From: Azospirillum sp. 51_20
GTDB taxonomy: Bacteria; Pseudomonadota; Alphaproteobacteria; RF32; CAG-239
Assembly (NCBI GenBank): GCA_001917175.1
Contig: MNTV01000020.1
Span: 21,085 to 85,084, forward strand
Length of the DNA: 64,000 nt
Direction of reading: 5' to 3'
Both the position numbers and the translations under genes were made by a program. Positions 51,541 through 60,716 of this stretch are shown piece by piece (position 1 is the first letter of the stretch; each line of letters begins with the position of its first letter). The notes beneath the pieces are model-generated. The model did no database searches, was not told where the DNA came from, and saw nothing but the letters and a program-made list of their open reading frames with translations.

Positions 51541-52755
51541 CTATTCGGTCAAAAACACGCGGATCGTGTTTCTTTCGCTGTGAGTATACGATTTAAACGT
51601 TGCACTGATCCACTGGGCAAACTCGTACTCGCCGTAGCTGCCGTGGTCGTCTTCTCCGGAAGAAACCGGCCGCAGTGCACCGTTGTTCTTAATGTCCGTA
51701 TACTTTATGCAGGGAAAATCGATTGACGTAAAGCCGTCATTGTAAACCGCCTCCACATGCTGAAAAAGCGTTGACGTCGTACCGTAGTTGTAATGCACGA
51801 CGAAATAACGTTCATAATAGGAAGCTTCCACGAACTTGTCGCGGGAAACGACCTGCACATGTTCGCGGCTTTTGTCAAAACCTGCGCTTTCACGAACCAG
51901 TTTAGTTCCGGTAATGTTCATTTCTGTCAGCGGCTGCATGCTCAGCTTGCCGTACATCAGAACCTCGAAAGTCACGGTGTCTTTTTTACCGCTGTCAAAA
52001 TCCTGCCGGATTTTGAGCCGCGAAACATAAGACGCGTGATTACCTTCGTTTTTAAGATCCCTGATGCCGGAATCCAGCAGCGTGCTTTTAACAACAAAAT
52101 CCTCACCGTCGGCACCGGCCTGCCGTTTCAGCACAACTGTTGCCGTCGCCTGATAATCCCGGCCGTTGAAACGAACCGAAATCGAATGACGGAACAACTT
52201 GCGCGTAAACACTTTGCCGTCAATCGTTTCGCTGTCAAGATCAGTCAGCTTGTAACCGTTGTCGACAACTTCCGGCGCAAAACGCAGATAAGCCATCTGT
52301 CCTGCCGTTTTCCCGTCGTTGTAAAACGCGGATTGAAACGGCATTCGGTATTCAAGCGTAAAATTATCATAGCGGATACGATAAAGCATCAGCGAGTCGG
52401 TAACCGTAATATCCTGGTCCTGCCGGCTGTTGACTGCCTGATAATCCATGCTGCCGTTTCCTTCGCCACAGACGAAGTTTTCGACCCGGACTTCGGTATT
52501 CACGTTTTCCAAAGAAGCTTCAAGCGTAATCTCCGCCCGCCGCATTTTGGTTGCCGCCTCCGCCCAAACGCGATACTCAAACTCTGTTTTGGCGGAAGAA
52601 GAAGAATCTGCGGCAAAACTCGATTCGTAAAAACCGGTGCGGAAATAACTGTAATCGGGAAGCCCGTGAAAATCGTCAAACTCATGGTCGCAGGCCGCTA
52701 AAGCGAACAACGACATAACCGGCGCAATCAGCCGTCGAAAAATTTTTGCTTTCAT
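51541..52755 (-). CDS. Secreted lipoprotein, Bacteroidetes-like
   Basis: Encodes 404 residues. The lipobox is LAAC (19-22), and Cys22 is followed by an acidic stretch (DHEFDDF) like Bacteroidetes surface-export signals. The mature part has two similar halves, each with a HYN/RYD-aromatic, VYNDG/FYNDG pattern (e.g. RIRYDNFTLEYRMPFQSAFYNDG, YFVVHYNYGTTS...VYNDGFTS), suggesting repeated beta domains. The gene has no Shine-Dalgarno site, an A/T-rich leader, and a Bacteroidetes-type promoter. It is paralogous to the next gene. Function unknown; acquisition from Bacteroidetes is inferred. Confidence 0.65.
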   Translation of the reverse strand: MKAKIFRRLIAPVMSLFALAACDHEFDDFHGLPDYSYFRTGFYESSFAADSSSSAKTEFEYRVWAEAATKMRRAEITLEASLENVNTEVRVENFVCGEGNGSMDYQAVNSRQDQDITVTDSLMLYRIRYDNFTLEYRMPFQSAFYNDGKTAGQMAYLRFAPEVVDNGYKLTDLDSETIDGKVFTRKLFRHSISVRFNGRDYQATATVVLKRQAGADGEDFVVKSTLLDSGIRDLKNEGNHASYVSRLKIRQDFDSGKKDTVTFEVLMYGKLSMQPLTEMNITGTKLVRESAGFDKSREHVQVVSRDKFVEASYYERYFVVHYNYGTTSTLFQHVEAVYNDGFTSIDFPCIKYTDIKNNGALRPVSSGEDDHGSYGEYEFAQWISATFKSYTHSERNTIRVFLTE

Positions 52756-52788
52756 ATACCGTGAATTTTTAAATGATTAATCTTAATT

Positions 52789-52818
52789 CAAAAGTAAAAA
52801 AGCATCCGGCACGATCAA
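52789..52818 (-). promoter_or_regulatory. Bacteroidetes-type promoter candidate
   Basis: On the minus strand: TTG, 19 nt, TACTTTTG, matching the Bacteroidetes consensus TTG-(19-21)-TAnnTTTG. It lies about 33 bp before the start of the lipoprotein gene. Confidence 0.6.
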
Positions 52819-52923
52819 TAATAAAACAGACAATTCGGACACAATAATTTTTTACCTGTTTTTCATTATACCCGGAAACGCGTTTTTGTCAAATTCAAAC
52901 CGCGTTGACAAAAAACATAAAAA

Positions 52924-52960
52924 AATAAAACGTCAAACTTGTTAAGTTTGACGTTTTATT
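52924..52960. terminator. Perfect 17-bp-stem terminator
   Basis: AATAAAACGTCAAACTT-GTT-AAGTTTGACGTTTTATT, followed by AT-rich sequence on both sides. It ends the leftward gene at 52975. Confidence 0.85.
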
Positions 52961-52974
52961 TAAAAATCGTTCTT

Positions 52975-54042
52975 CTACTTCATAACAAAAGCGGAAAAAC
53001 TAACATACGCACTCTGCTTAATATCACCGAAAACAATTGAAATCTGATGATAGTAATCCCAAAGATAACAGGGCTTTCCCTGATAAGTGGTTTCTTCTCC
53101 CCCTTCAAACCACATTTTTTCTTCAACCTCACCAAAATCAAGAGCCGGCATTACATGATACGTAATTCCATCGTCGTACACGGGAACATCCTGCATAATA
53201 TCGTAACCAACATCAAAGTAGTTATAATGCACGATATATTCTTTTGTGTAACGCACAACATCCACGTAATCACAAGGACTGTAAACATTTTCAGAACTGA
53301 TTTCATTCATTTCTGACGACAGCCTTTGCAAATTGGTGTCCGGAATTACGCGGCTTACCGCTTCTTTACCTCTCGCAAACGAAGTCAGATCAACCGAATA
53401 AGTTTCGGTTTTCACCTCCCCCGTAGACCAGCTTTGTTCCACCTTCAACCAGGAAGAATATTGTTCTCCGTTTCTGGCAAGCCCTTCATCAATAATTTTA
53501 CTGCTTTTAATGTACGGACCGCCACTACTGAGAAAACGCATCAAAATCCGGGTAGAGGTAACATCATAGCTCTCGCCGTTGCAAGTAACGCCGATTGTAT
53601 GAGTATACTTTTTACGGGCAAAAATATTACCCTTTTCATCGGGGGCAATATCCATATCCTCAATCGTATACCCTTTATCGACGATATTGTCAATGCGATG
53701 ATAAGGCATTACCTTCTTGGTAATACCATCATCATAAACGGCAACTTGATAAACCAGACGATAATCCAGTGTAAAATATTTATAGGCAACGGAATATACC
53801 AAAACGGAATCGGATATAGTTACAAAACCGTCTTTTTTCTGTTCTGCAAGTTGATAACTTACGGAAACTTTCGGGCTGCCCATTTCATAACCGGATACTT
53901 CACTGTTCAAAGTTTCGTTGTTATTCAGAGTGTTGTTGAGAGTAACCGAGACTTTGTTGTCGAAGCTGGCGCGGGTAATGCCCCGGACCATAATCAGAAC
54001 GACAGCTGCTGCCGTTGCAAACCATAAGCTTTTTGTTTTCAT
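52975..54042 (-). CDS. Secreted protein paralogous to the preceding lipoprotein
   Basis: Encodes 355 residues with a signal-like N-terminus (LWFATAAAVVLIMVRGITRA) but no clear lipobox. The body repeats the pattern of its neighbour: SYQLAEQKKDGFVTISDSVLVYSVAYKYFTLDYRLVYQVAVYDDGIT, then IVHYNYFDVGYDIMQDVPVYDDGIT. Its start has no good Shine-Dalgarno site. Likely the same source as the paralog. Confidence 0.65.
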   Translation of the reverse strand: MKTKSLWFATAAAVVLIMVRGITRASFDNKVSVTLNNTLNNNETLNSEVSGYEMGSPKVSVSYQLAEQKKDGFVTISDSVLVYSVAYKYFTLDYRLVYQVAVYDDGITKKVMPYHRIDNIVDKGYTIEDMDIAPDEKGNIFARKKYTHTIGVTCNGESYDVTSTRILMRFLSSGGPYIKSSKIIDEGLARNGEQYSSWLKVEQSWSTGEVKTETYSVDLTSFARGKEAVSRVIPDTNLQRLSSEMNEISSENVYSPCDYVDVVRYTKEYIVHYNYFDVGYDIMQDVPVYDDGITYHVMPALDFGEVEEKMWFEGGEETTYQGKPCYLWDYYHQISIVFGDIKQSAYVSFSAFVMK

Positions 54043-54403
54043 ATAAAAAAGGGTTTTAAGAGTTTAACAATTGTTTTTATTTTAAGTTCACTGTCTTTTT
54101 TCTTATCACTGCTTTTTATCTTATGAAAACCGCACTTGCCTGAGCCGACAAACCGGCCTTAACACACATCGCCGGTTCTCTCTTTGGATAATAAGATAAA
54201 TTAAATAGTTGCAGATAATAATTCTTGTTTGAAACTTTGCCGTTTTTCGTCCGGCAGACATTTAAGCAAAAGATCCGGGATCCGCGGGGAGGAAAGCTTT
54301 AGCCTTCAAACCTTCCTCCCCGCCCCGTATCAGAGGGCCCCGCCCTAAAGGGGATTGTGCTGCCGGATCATATTGCATATCCGGTACGGGCGGGGATTAA
54401 ATA
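54043..54403. other. Intergenic region with stem-loops
   Basis: No coding frame. GCGGGGAGGAAAG pairs with CCTTCCTCCCCGC (54284-54323, one mismatch), and CCGGAT...ATCCGG (54363-54383) follows. These probably terminate the cysteine-rich gene on the minus strand. AT-rich leader of the 52975 gene lies at the left. Confidence 0.55.
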
Positions 54404-56476
54404 TTATATATTATAGAATTGGAAATATTCCTTCTGTACGTCATTCCCCTTATCGAACCAGCGGCAATCAGGATGTGTACGCCCACCCGCACGATGGGTT
54501 TTAATTCCGGTTCCGGTAATCATACACATGATATCATCCGGTCGATCTCCTTTATTGGAAGTTTTGGCACAGTAAGGTCCGCAACGTCCGCCGCCTTCAT
54601 ACCACCTTCTGGTTGTCCAGGATCCGCTTGAAGTCAGGTAAGGATAAGCCGTATCGGGACAATCGCCGCAATATCTGTACAGTCTGGCAAAACCGACCAT
54701 GTAACGGGTGTTGCTCTGGAAAATAATCTTGCCGCTGGCATCACCGCCAAACATTGTACCTGAACTCATGTGCAAGTTATTCGACCGGTTATTGGCCCAC
54801 TCGTACAAATAGTAGTTTGTATTATACAAGGTCAAACTGCTGTAATGACCGTTTGATATATAAGTCACGCCGGAGGCATTGGAGGTACCGTTGCAAGTTG
54901 TGCCTATACAAGTATTTGCAACGGTTGCTTCAGCGTTTTTCATAGCTGCAAGCCCCAGCACAGTCATTGTCGTCGGCTTAAACATGCCACGGGTACCGTC
55001 AGGTTGTTGCAAATCAAACAACACTTTTCTTTCAGCTGTATTATCAACGATAATATTTCCACCCGTATAATTATAACCGGTTGAAGTATACTGTCCCTTG
55101 ATAGTAAGCTTTCCGCTGACGTTAACATTCATGGACGAATCCGAAGCCGCGTTATAATAGCTTCCTTTAGCCAACGTTGTCGTTCCGTTAAAAGTAACAT
55201 TGCTTCCGCTGATACTGCAGTTATAACAATAGAACGTATCGGAACTCGAAGTGCTTGCGCTGCTGCCCGTAAACTTCAAGTTTACGCCATAAAAAACCGT
55301 AGGACTTCCGCTGCCGTCAAAACTGGAGTATCTCCAATTCAATATCGGCCGGGTATTGCAACGCGTCTGTATCATGCTGTCACTCACCCTCTGTCCGAAA
55401 TCACCGCCACTATAATAAGTCTTACCGCGGTAAATATAAGTCGGACTAATTTCTTCGGTAATCACATAAGTACTGTGACTTGACGATGCCGACATAGATG
55501 CTTTATTCAAAATTTTGTAAGTCGTTTTGCGGCTTGGATAAGACGGATCATTAATCCAGGCCTTTACTGTTTCATCACAAGTCATCGGCGTACAATTTCC
55601 GCCATTGGCACCGGGTTTCCAACCATATTTACATTTTAAAATTTTCCATCTCTTAGTCGGTGCATTCGGACATTCCTCATACCCGACTCCCTTACCGCCG
55701 TCAACATTAGCCAGAGAGGTCGCCGGATAATTATCGCAGCGACGGCAGGCATGGAAATAATAAATACCACCCTGAATACAATGTCCCTGACTGTCATCAG
55801 CGCCAAAATCGCCGTTTTCCTCATTATCACATCCGGAACTTGTATAAGGATATTTGGTTCTGTCACAAATACAATACGGATAACGGGAAACACCGTCGCT
55901 GCCGCGACACATTTCTCCATTTGAAACACCGCCGTCATTGGCACAGTCTTCATCCGTATATGGATAAAGAGCTTCGTCGCATTTACATTCAGTATAATAA
56001 ATTTCGGTCGTCGTTCCCCCGAGCGCCGTATTGAACCCCTCTACCTGAGCACAGGAAGCACCGGCGGCACGGCTGTTTATATTGAGATCACGACACGCTT
56101 GCGCCGTATACGGATACTTTTCCGGATCGCATTGACATTTAAACTTATTCACACACCTGTCTTTTACCAACAGAGGATAGACACAAGAATCATAAGCAAA
56201 CTCCGCACCACAGCATTTAACATAGCCGGAGTTGTATGGACAATATTCAACAATACGTTTTGAAGGATCAGAAGTACACTTTGATCTCTTTACATATCCT
56301 TCCTGTGTACATAAATTTCCGTCTTCGGCCGGATCTTTATAGTGATCAAAACTGCCGCCGCCGGTACAATTTTCCTCGCCGACGAAGCAGACTTTGGCCG
56401 AAACCGGTGTTGCCGCAAGCGTGCATAAACACACGGCCAGCAGGCACAACCACATGGTTTTATATAATATTCTCAT
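54404..56476 (-). CDS. Large cysteine-rich secreted protein
   Basis: Encodes 690 residues. Signal peptide 1-27 (LLAVCLCTLAATPVSA). Residues 28-300 carry repeated modules CxCDxxxYPYTxxxC (CQCDPEKYPYTAQAC, CKCDEALYPYTDEDC, CICDRTKYPYTSSGC) plus CCG and CRRC, surely disulfide bonded. The second half is a Ser/Thr/Tyr/Asn-rich beta region ending with another CGDCPDTAYPYL and an aromatic tail. It looks surface-exposed and possibly adhesive. A proper AGGGGA site precedes the ATG, unlike the two genes to its left, so it is likely native to the alphaproteobacterium. Confidence 0.6.
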   Translation of the reverse strand: MRILYKTMWLCLLAVCLCTLAATPVSAKVCFVGEENCTGGGSFDHYKDPAEDGNLCTQEGYVKRSKCTSDPSKRIVEYCPYNSGYVKCCGAEFAYDSCVYPLLVKDRCVNKFKCQCDPEKYPYTAQACRDLNINSRAAGASCAQVEGFNTALGGTTTEIYYTECKCDEALYPYTDEDCANDGGVSNGEMCRGSDGVSRYPYCICDRTKYPYTSSGCDNEENGDFGADDSQGHCIQGGIYYFHACRRCDNYPATSLANVDGGKGVGYEECPNAPTKRWKILKCKYGWKPGANGGNCTPMTCDETVKAWINDPSYPSRKTTYKILNKASMSASSSHSTYVITEEISPTYIYRGKTYYSGGDFGQRVSDSMIQTRCNTRPILNWRYSSFDGSGSPTVFYGVNLKFTGSSASTSSSDTFYCYNCSISGSNVTFNGTTTLAKGSYYNAASDSSMNVNVSGKLTIKGQYTSTGYNYTGGNIIVDNTAERKVLFDLQQPDGTRGMFKPTTMTVLGLAAMKNAEATVANTCIGTTCNGTSNASGVTYISNGHYSSLTLYNTNYYLYEWANNRSNNLHMSSGTMFGGDASGKIIFQSNTRYMVGFARLYRYCGDCPDTAYPYLTSSGSWTTRRWYEGGGRCGPYCAKTSNKGDRPDDIMCMITGTGIKTHRAGGRTHPDCRWFDKGNDVQKEYFQFYNI

Positions 56477-56947
56477 GACTTTTCCCCTTTTATCAAGACT
56501 GATTACTACAGGTGCTGTAAAGTATTGTACGTTATTTCGTTATAGATACTTTTATAGATTTCCCTTTGATTTTTGGGGTTGATTTTCGCTGCAATTTAAC
56601 GTACCTTTTTTCGCAACAGTCCAAAAACGAAAAACAATACGCAAAATCAATAGAATAGAAAAAAACACATAAGTGTCCGGAAACACCGCACTCTTCTTCG
56701 GGACGAAACAAAAAACTTATTTTTATCAATAAGTTAGAAAGTGCCCGTTGTGACCGTCAAACGCGTTATTTTCAAAAAAACGCGTTTATTCCCGAATAAC
56801 GGTAAAACTTCAGTTGAAAAACAAACCGAAGGTAGATAAGAAAACCGCTGCGGCAAACATCGGACGGCTTTTTCGCACAAACAAAAAACCGACCCGAAGG
56901 CCGGCGCGAAAAGTATAAAAAAAACATCCGGAATTTATCCGCAAAAA
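56477..56947. other. Intergenic region, AT-rich, with hairpins
   Basis: A perfect AAACGCG/CGCGTTT pair (56759-56787) and, on the minus strand, CCGGCC-TTC-GGGTCGG followed by T6 (56880-56905), which terminates the response-regulator gene. A short 65-codon frame here lacks a ribosome site and family sequence. Confidence 0.55.
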
Positions 56948-57568
56948 TCAGATCAGCCCCATTTTCTGCGCGATGATCACCGCCTGAGTACGATTGGTTG
57001 CGCCGATCGCGCGCAAAAGGGCGTTGATATGCAGCTTGACGGTTGCCTCAGACACGCCCATTTCATAAGCGATCTGCTTGTTTGACATACCTTTGGCAAC
57101 CAGCCCCAGCACCTGCGACTGCCGGTTGGTCAGCATCTTGCCCTTGCCTTTGGCCGGCGTATCGTCCAGATTTTTGCCGAGCATCACCGGCGGAATATAG
57201 GTGCCGCCGTCCAAAATCAGTTTCAGCGCGTTGCTTAATATTTTGGTTTCCGCCCGCTTGGTAATATAGCCGCTGGCGCCTTTTTCCAGACTTTCCCTGA
57301 TGTTATGCACGTTTTCGGAAGCGGAAATGACCACCAGCCTGGCGTCTCCGGCTTTGGCGCGGATGGCGTCAAACCCCTTTTCCCAAACCATATCCTGCAT
57401 GTCAAGGTCTATAATGATCAGGTCGAACTTGTGCTCGGTGTCAAGAATTTTCAGCGCCTGGGCAAAATTTGAAGCCTGCAGTATCGTCGCCGACCCGTCC
57501 AGCTGCTCGATCAGCAGCCCCAGACCGTCCCGGAACAACGCATGTTCGTCTGCGATTAAAACTTTCAT
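56948..57568 (-). CDS. LuxR/FixJ-type response regulator (orphan)
   Basis: Encodes 206 residues. The receiver domain has acidic Asp7/Glu8 and phospho-acceptor Asp54 (LIIIDLDMQD), with VVISAS and a Lys in SGYITKRA. The C-terminal LuxR HTH is LTNRQSQVLGLVAKGMSNKQIAYEMGVSEATVKLHINALLRAIGATNRTQAV. No histidine kinase is nearby, so its partner and targets are unknown. Confidence 0.88.
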   Translation of the reverse strand: MKVLIADEHALFRDGLGLLIEQLDGSATILQASNFAQALKILDTEHKFDLIIIDLDMQDMVWEKGFDAIRAKAGDARLVVISASENVHNIRESLEKGASGYITKRAETKILSNALKLILDGGTYIPPVMLGKNLDDTPAKGKGKMLTNRQSQVLGLVAKGMSNKQIAYEMGVSEATVKLHINALLRAIGATNRTQAVIIAQKMGLI

Positions 57569-57704
57569 ACAACTTTCTCCAACTGTACAGATTCGCCATC
57601 TTCGGCCCGCACGGCAGCTGCCGCGGAGGTAAAACTTTAAGACAGCGTCAATTTAGCATCATATAATCAGTCGGATTTACATTTAAAGAGGAGCCGCGCG
57701 GTTT

Positions 57705-58160
57705 TTAGTCAAGAATCTTATACTCGACCCCGGCTTCCTTAAACATCTGCTCGGAATAGACCAGCTTGTCACGCCAGCCGCCGGCCGGCGCGTTCGGATC
57801 TTCCGGCAGCCGGTTGGTCACCACCATCTTGATCCCGGCCTGGATGATCGCCCGCGCACAGTCGGTGCAGGGCGGATGGGTGGCATAAAGAACGCAGCCT
57901 TTAAGGGAAGTGCCGGTCAGACACGCGTTGTAAACCGCGTTTCTTTCCGCGTGTTCGAAAAAATCGTATTTGGTCGGGCGCTCCATCCGTTCCGGAATGT
58001 CGTCGTTGACGCCGCGCACCAGTCCGTTATAACCGGTGGCGCGGATTTCCCGATCCGGCCCGACCACGATCGCGCCGGTTTTGGTGTTGGGGTCCTTCGA
58101 CCAGGTGGCGATCAGCCTCGCCACTTCCATAAAGCGGTAATGCCATTTTTCCGAAAACAT
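57705..58160 (-). CDS. dCMP deaminase
   Basis: Encodes 151 residues from ATG 58160, chosen over the upstream ATG 58220 because GGGAGG precedes it at the right distance. Zinc site: HAERNAVYNA (His70, Glu72) and PPCTDC (Cys98, Cys101). TKTGAIVVGPDREIRATGYNG is the substrate region of the deoxycytidylate-deaminase family (dCMP to dUMP). ComE-type competence proteins share the fold, but context does not suggest competence. Confidence 0.85.
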   Translation of the reverse strand: MFSEKWHYRFMEVARLIATWSKDPNTKTGAIVVGPDREIRATGYNGLVRGVNDDIPERMERPTKYDFFEHAERNAVYNACLTGTSLKGCVLYATHPPCTDCARAIIQAGIKMVVTNRLPEDPNAPAGGWRDKLVYSEQMFKEAGVEYKILD

Positions 58161-58259
58161 CAGAACCTCCCTGTTGATAACCTTGTTTTTAAGTATTACC
58201 CGAGCGCCCCGCTTTTGCAATTATTTTTTAAGAATTCTGCAACGACTTCATGCACACAC

Positions 58260-58306
58260 TTGACAAACAAACGAAAATAGTCAAAGTTAAAGGCAGTTTT
58301 GATAAT
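58260..58306 (+). promoter_or_regulatory. Candidate eno promoter region
   Basis: A consensus TTGACA (58260-58265) but with a poor -10 at normal spacing (AAAGTT). A GATAAT at 58301-58306 lacks a good -35. Either could be used; the TAGGAGA ribosome site follows. Confidence 0.35.
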
Positions 58307-58324
58307 TTAATTTAGGAGAAAAAA

Positions 58325-59602
58325 ATGAGTGCAATTGTTGATATTCATGCCCGCGAGATTCTTGACTCCCGCGGCAATCCGACGGTTGAAGCGGAAGTTG
58401 TCCTGCAAAGCGGCGCTTTCGGCCGCGCGGCGGTTCCTTCCGGCGCGTCGACCGGCGTGCATGAAGCCGTAGAGCTCCGTGACGGCAACAAAAAACGCTA
58501 CGGCGGAAAAGGCGTTCTGAAAGCGGTTGAAAACGTCAACGACAAAATTTACGACGCCCTGGCCGGCCTGGATGCCGAAGACCAGATCGAAATCGACCAG
58601 ACCATGATCGACCTCGACGGCACCGAAAACAAAGGCAAACTCGGCGCCAACGCCATTTTGGCGGTATCCCTCGCCGTTGCCAAGGCTCAGGCCGAAGAAG
58701 CCGGGCTTCCGCTCTACCGTTACCTCGGCGGCACCATGGCCCGCACTCTGCCGGTTCCGATGATGAACATCGTCAACGGCGGCCAGCATGCCGACAACCC
58801 GATCGACATTCAGGAATTCATGATTATGCCGGTCGGCGCGGATTCGGTCAAGGAAGCGATCCGCTGGGGCGCGGAAATTTTCCACACTTTGAAAAAGAAC
58901 CTGAAAGCAGCCGGGCACAACACCAACGTCGGTGACGAAGGCGGTTTTGCTCCCAATCTGAAATCGGCCGAAGAAGCTCTTACCTTCATCGTCGATTCGA
59001 TCAAAGACGCCGGCTACAAACCGGGCGAAGACGTCGTTCTGGCGATTGACGCCGCTTCTTCCGAATTCTACAAAGACGGCAAATATGAAATGACCGGCGA
59101 GGGCAAATCCTACACCAGCGCCGAAATGGTTGAATTCTACAAAGGCCTGTGCGAAAAATTCCCGATTTTCTCAATTGAAGACGGCATGGCCGAAGATGAC
59201 TGGGAAGGCTGGAAAATGCTGACCGACGCCATCGGCGACAAAGTTCAGCTGGTTGGCGACGACCTCTTCGTTACCAACCCGAAACGTCTGGCCATGGGCA
59301 TTGAAAAAGGCGTTGCCAACTCGATTCTGGTCAAAGTCAACCAGATCGGCTCGCTGAGCGAAACCCTGAAAGCGGTTGACCTTGCCCAGCGCAACAAATA
59401 CACCGCCGTTTTGTCCCACCGCTCGGGCGAAACCGAAGACACGACCATTGCCGACATTGCGGTTGCCACCAACTGCGGCCAGATCAAAACCGGCTCCATG
59501 TCGAGAACCGACCGCATGGCCAAATACAATCAGCTGATTCGTATTGAAGAAGAACTGGGCGACGTTGCCCTGTTCGCCGGCAAATCCATCCTGAAAAAGT
59601 AA
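58325..59602 (+). CDS. eno: Enolase
   Basis: Encodes 425 residues. DSRGNPTVEAEV, SGASTGVHEAVELRD, the metal-binding DVVLAIDAASS and SIEDGMAEDDWEGW, LVGDDLFVTN, and LVKVNQIGSL plus SHRSGETEDT are the full set of enolase active-site segments. It converts 2-phosphoglycerate to phosphoenolpyruvate. A strong terminator follows. Confidence 0.95.
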   Translation: MSAIVDIHAREILDSRGNPTVEAEVVLQSGAFGRAAVPSGASTGVHEAVELRDGNKKRYGGKGVLKAVENVNDKIYDALAGLDAEDQIEIDQTMIDLDGTENKGKLGANAILAVSLAVAKAQAEEAGLPLYRYLGGTMARTLPVPMMNIVNGGQHADNPIDIQEFMIMPVGADSVKEAIRWGAEIFHTLKKNLKAAGHNTNVGDEGGFAPNLKSAEEALTFIVDSIKDAGYKPGEDVVLAIDAASSEFYKDGKYEMTGEGKSYTSAEMVEFYKGLCEKFPIFSIEDGMAEDDWEGWKMLTDAIGDKVQLVGDDLFVTNPKRLAMGIEKGVANSILVKVNQIGSLSETLKAVDLAQRNKYTAVLSHRSGETEDTTIADIAVATNCGQIKTGSMSRTDRMAKYNQLIRIEEELGDVALFAGKSILKK

Positions 59603-59621
59603 TTTTTTTAAGGGTTAATGC

Positions 59622-59654
59622 AAAAATCCCGCATCAAACGATGCGGGATTTTTT
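59622..59654 (+). terminator. Terminator after enolase
   Basis: AAAAATCCCGCATC-AAAC-GATGCGGGATTTTTT. Confidence 0.88.
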
Positions 59655-59744
59655 CTTGGCCCTTGTCAACGCCCGAAAAACAAAAAAAGCGGCCGGATTG
59701 CTCCGACACGCTTTTCTTTAAAATTTCTGTCTGCCGCGTCCGTT

Positions 59745-60263
59745 TTAAGGAAACTTCAGCAATACGCCGCCGTTTCCCGGCGATTCGCGCCAGGGTTTGC
59801 CGTTGCACAAACCGATCAGTTCAAAGCTGTCGCCCTGCCGGCACCAGAACGGCCGCGTTACCGGAACCGGTGACAGGCCGCCGGCTTGCAGCACGGCATT
59901 AAGCTTCGGCAGCAGCGAAACCGTCAGCATCAACTCGTCGTACGCCGGCAGCAGCTCTCCGCATTCGCGCGCATATTCCGCGGCACAAAGAGCATCGCAG
60001 CCGCACAACTGCATGTTGGTACTGAGCGTCAGCCCGTCTGCAATTCTGATCCCGGAAAGCTCGACGTCGCGGTAAAACCGTTTGTCCTCAAAACCTTCGT
60101 AAACATAAACGAATTCCCGCAGCGGCCGCAGCGGGGAAACCGCCGGCGCATAGGGATGCCTTTCGTCAAACGATATCAGCCAACGGCCGAATTCCGACGG
60201 ATCAATGCCGCGGGCAATGAGTTCCGCGTAAGCTTTTTCAAATTCAATAATATCCATAAGCAA
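59745..60263 (-). CDS. Hypothetical cytoplasmic protein
   Basis: Encodes 172 residues (ATG 60263, or two codons later at 60257). No signal. FEKAYAELIARGIDPSEFGRW at the start, then a beta-rich body with several Cys (MQLCGCDALCAAEYARECGELL). No recognised family. Same orientation as the next gene, about 20 bp apart. Confidence 0.5.
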   Translation of the reverse strand: MLMDIIEFEKAYAELIARGIDPSEFGRWLISFDERHPYAPAVSPLRPLREFVYVYEGFEDKRFYRDVELSGIRIADGLTLSTNMQLCGCDALCAAEYARECGELLPAYDELMLTVSLLPKLNAVLQAGGLSPVPVTRPFWCRQGDSFELIGLCNGKPWRESPGNGGVLLKFP

Positions 60264-60284
60264 AACATTTAAAAGTGATTTCGT

Positions 60285-60716
60285 TTATTTGCCGACCGCT
60301 GCCCGCGAAACATAAGAACTTCCTTTGTCCTGCACCAGCGTATAGCCGGAAGAAGCGTTAACGACAGGCGCATAAAACTTGTCGCCGCCCGCCGTCCAGT
60401 AAACCGTGCCCGCCAGCAGAAAATCGGCATTGACGCCGTTTTCGCGCAAAACTTCCACGGTCCGGTTGATTTCCTCCCGATGCGACACCCACAGTTCAAA
60501 CTCTTTTTTCAAAGAAAGATAACCGTAGTGTCCGTCGGCAAAAGTCAGATTTTCACATTCCCGTTCTGCTCCGCGATACGACATGCGAATTTGATTTTTC
60601 AAACTCATCAGCGTATTTTCAACGACGATGGCAATAACTTTTTCGCCTTTCAGCAATTCGTTGGTCACCGTGCCGTTAAGATAAAGCAACGGACAGGATA
60701 ATAAAATTTTTTCCAT
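60285..60716 (-). CDS. Hypothetical cytoplasmic protein
   Basis: Encodes 143 residues from ATG 60716 (MEKILLSCPLLYLNG); the frame is open further upstream. Mixed alpha/beta with EKVIAIVVENTLMSLKNQIRMSYRG and TVYWTAGGDKFYAPVVNASSGYTLVQDKG. No family recognised. It probably forms a pair with the preceding gene. Confidence 0.45.
   Translation of the reverse strand: MEKILLSCPLLYLNGTVTNELLKGEKVIAIVVENTLMSLKNQIRMSYRGAERECENLTFADGHYGYLSLKKEFELWVSHREEINRTVEVLRENGVNADFLLAGTVYWTAGGDKFYAPVVNASSGYTLVQDKGSSYVSRAAVGK

Noticed and set aside
56532..56729. 65-codon frame upstream of the cysteine-rich gene
   Set aside because: No ribosome site, lies over AT-rich leader sequence, no recognisable product.
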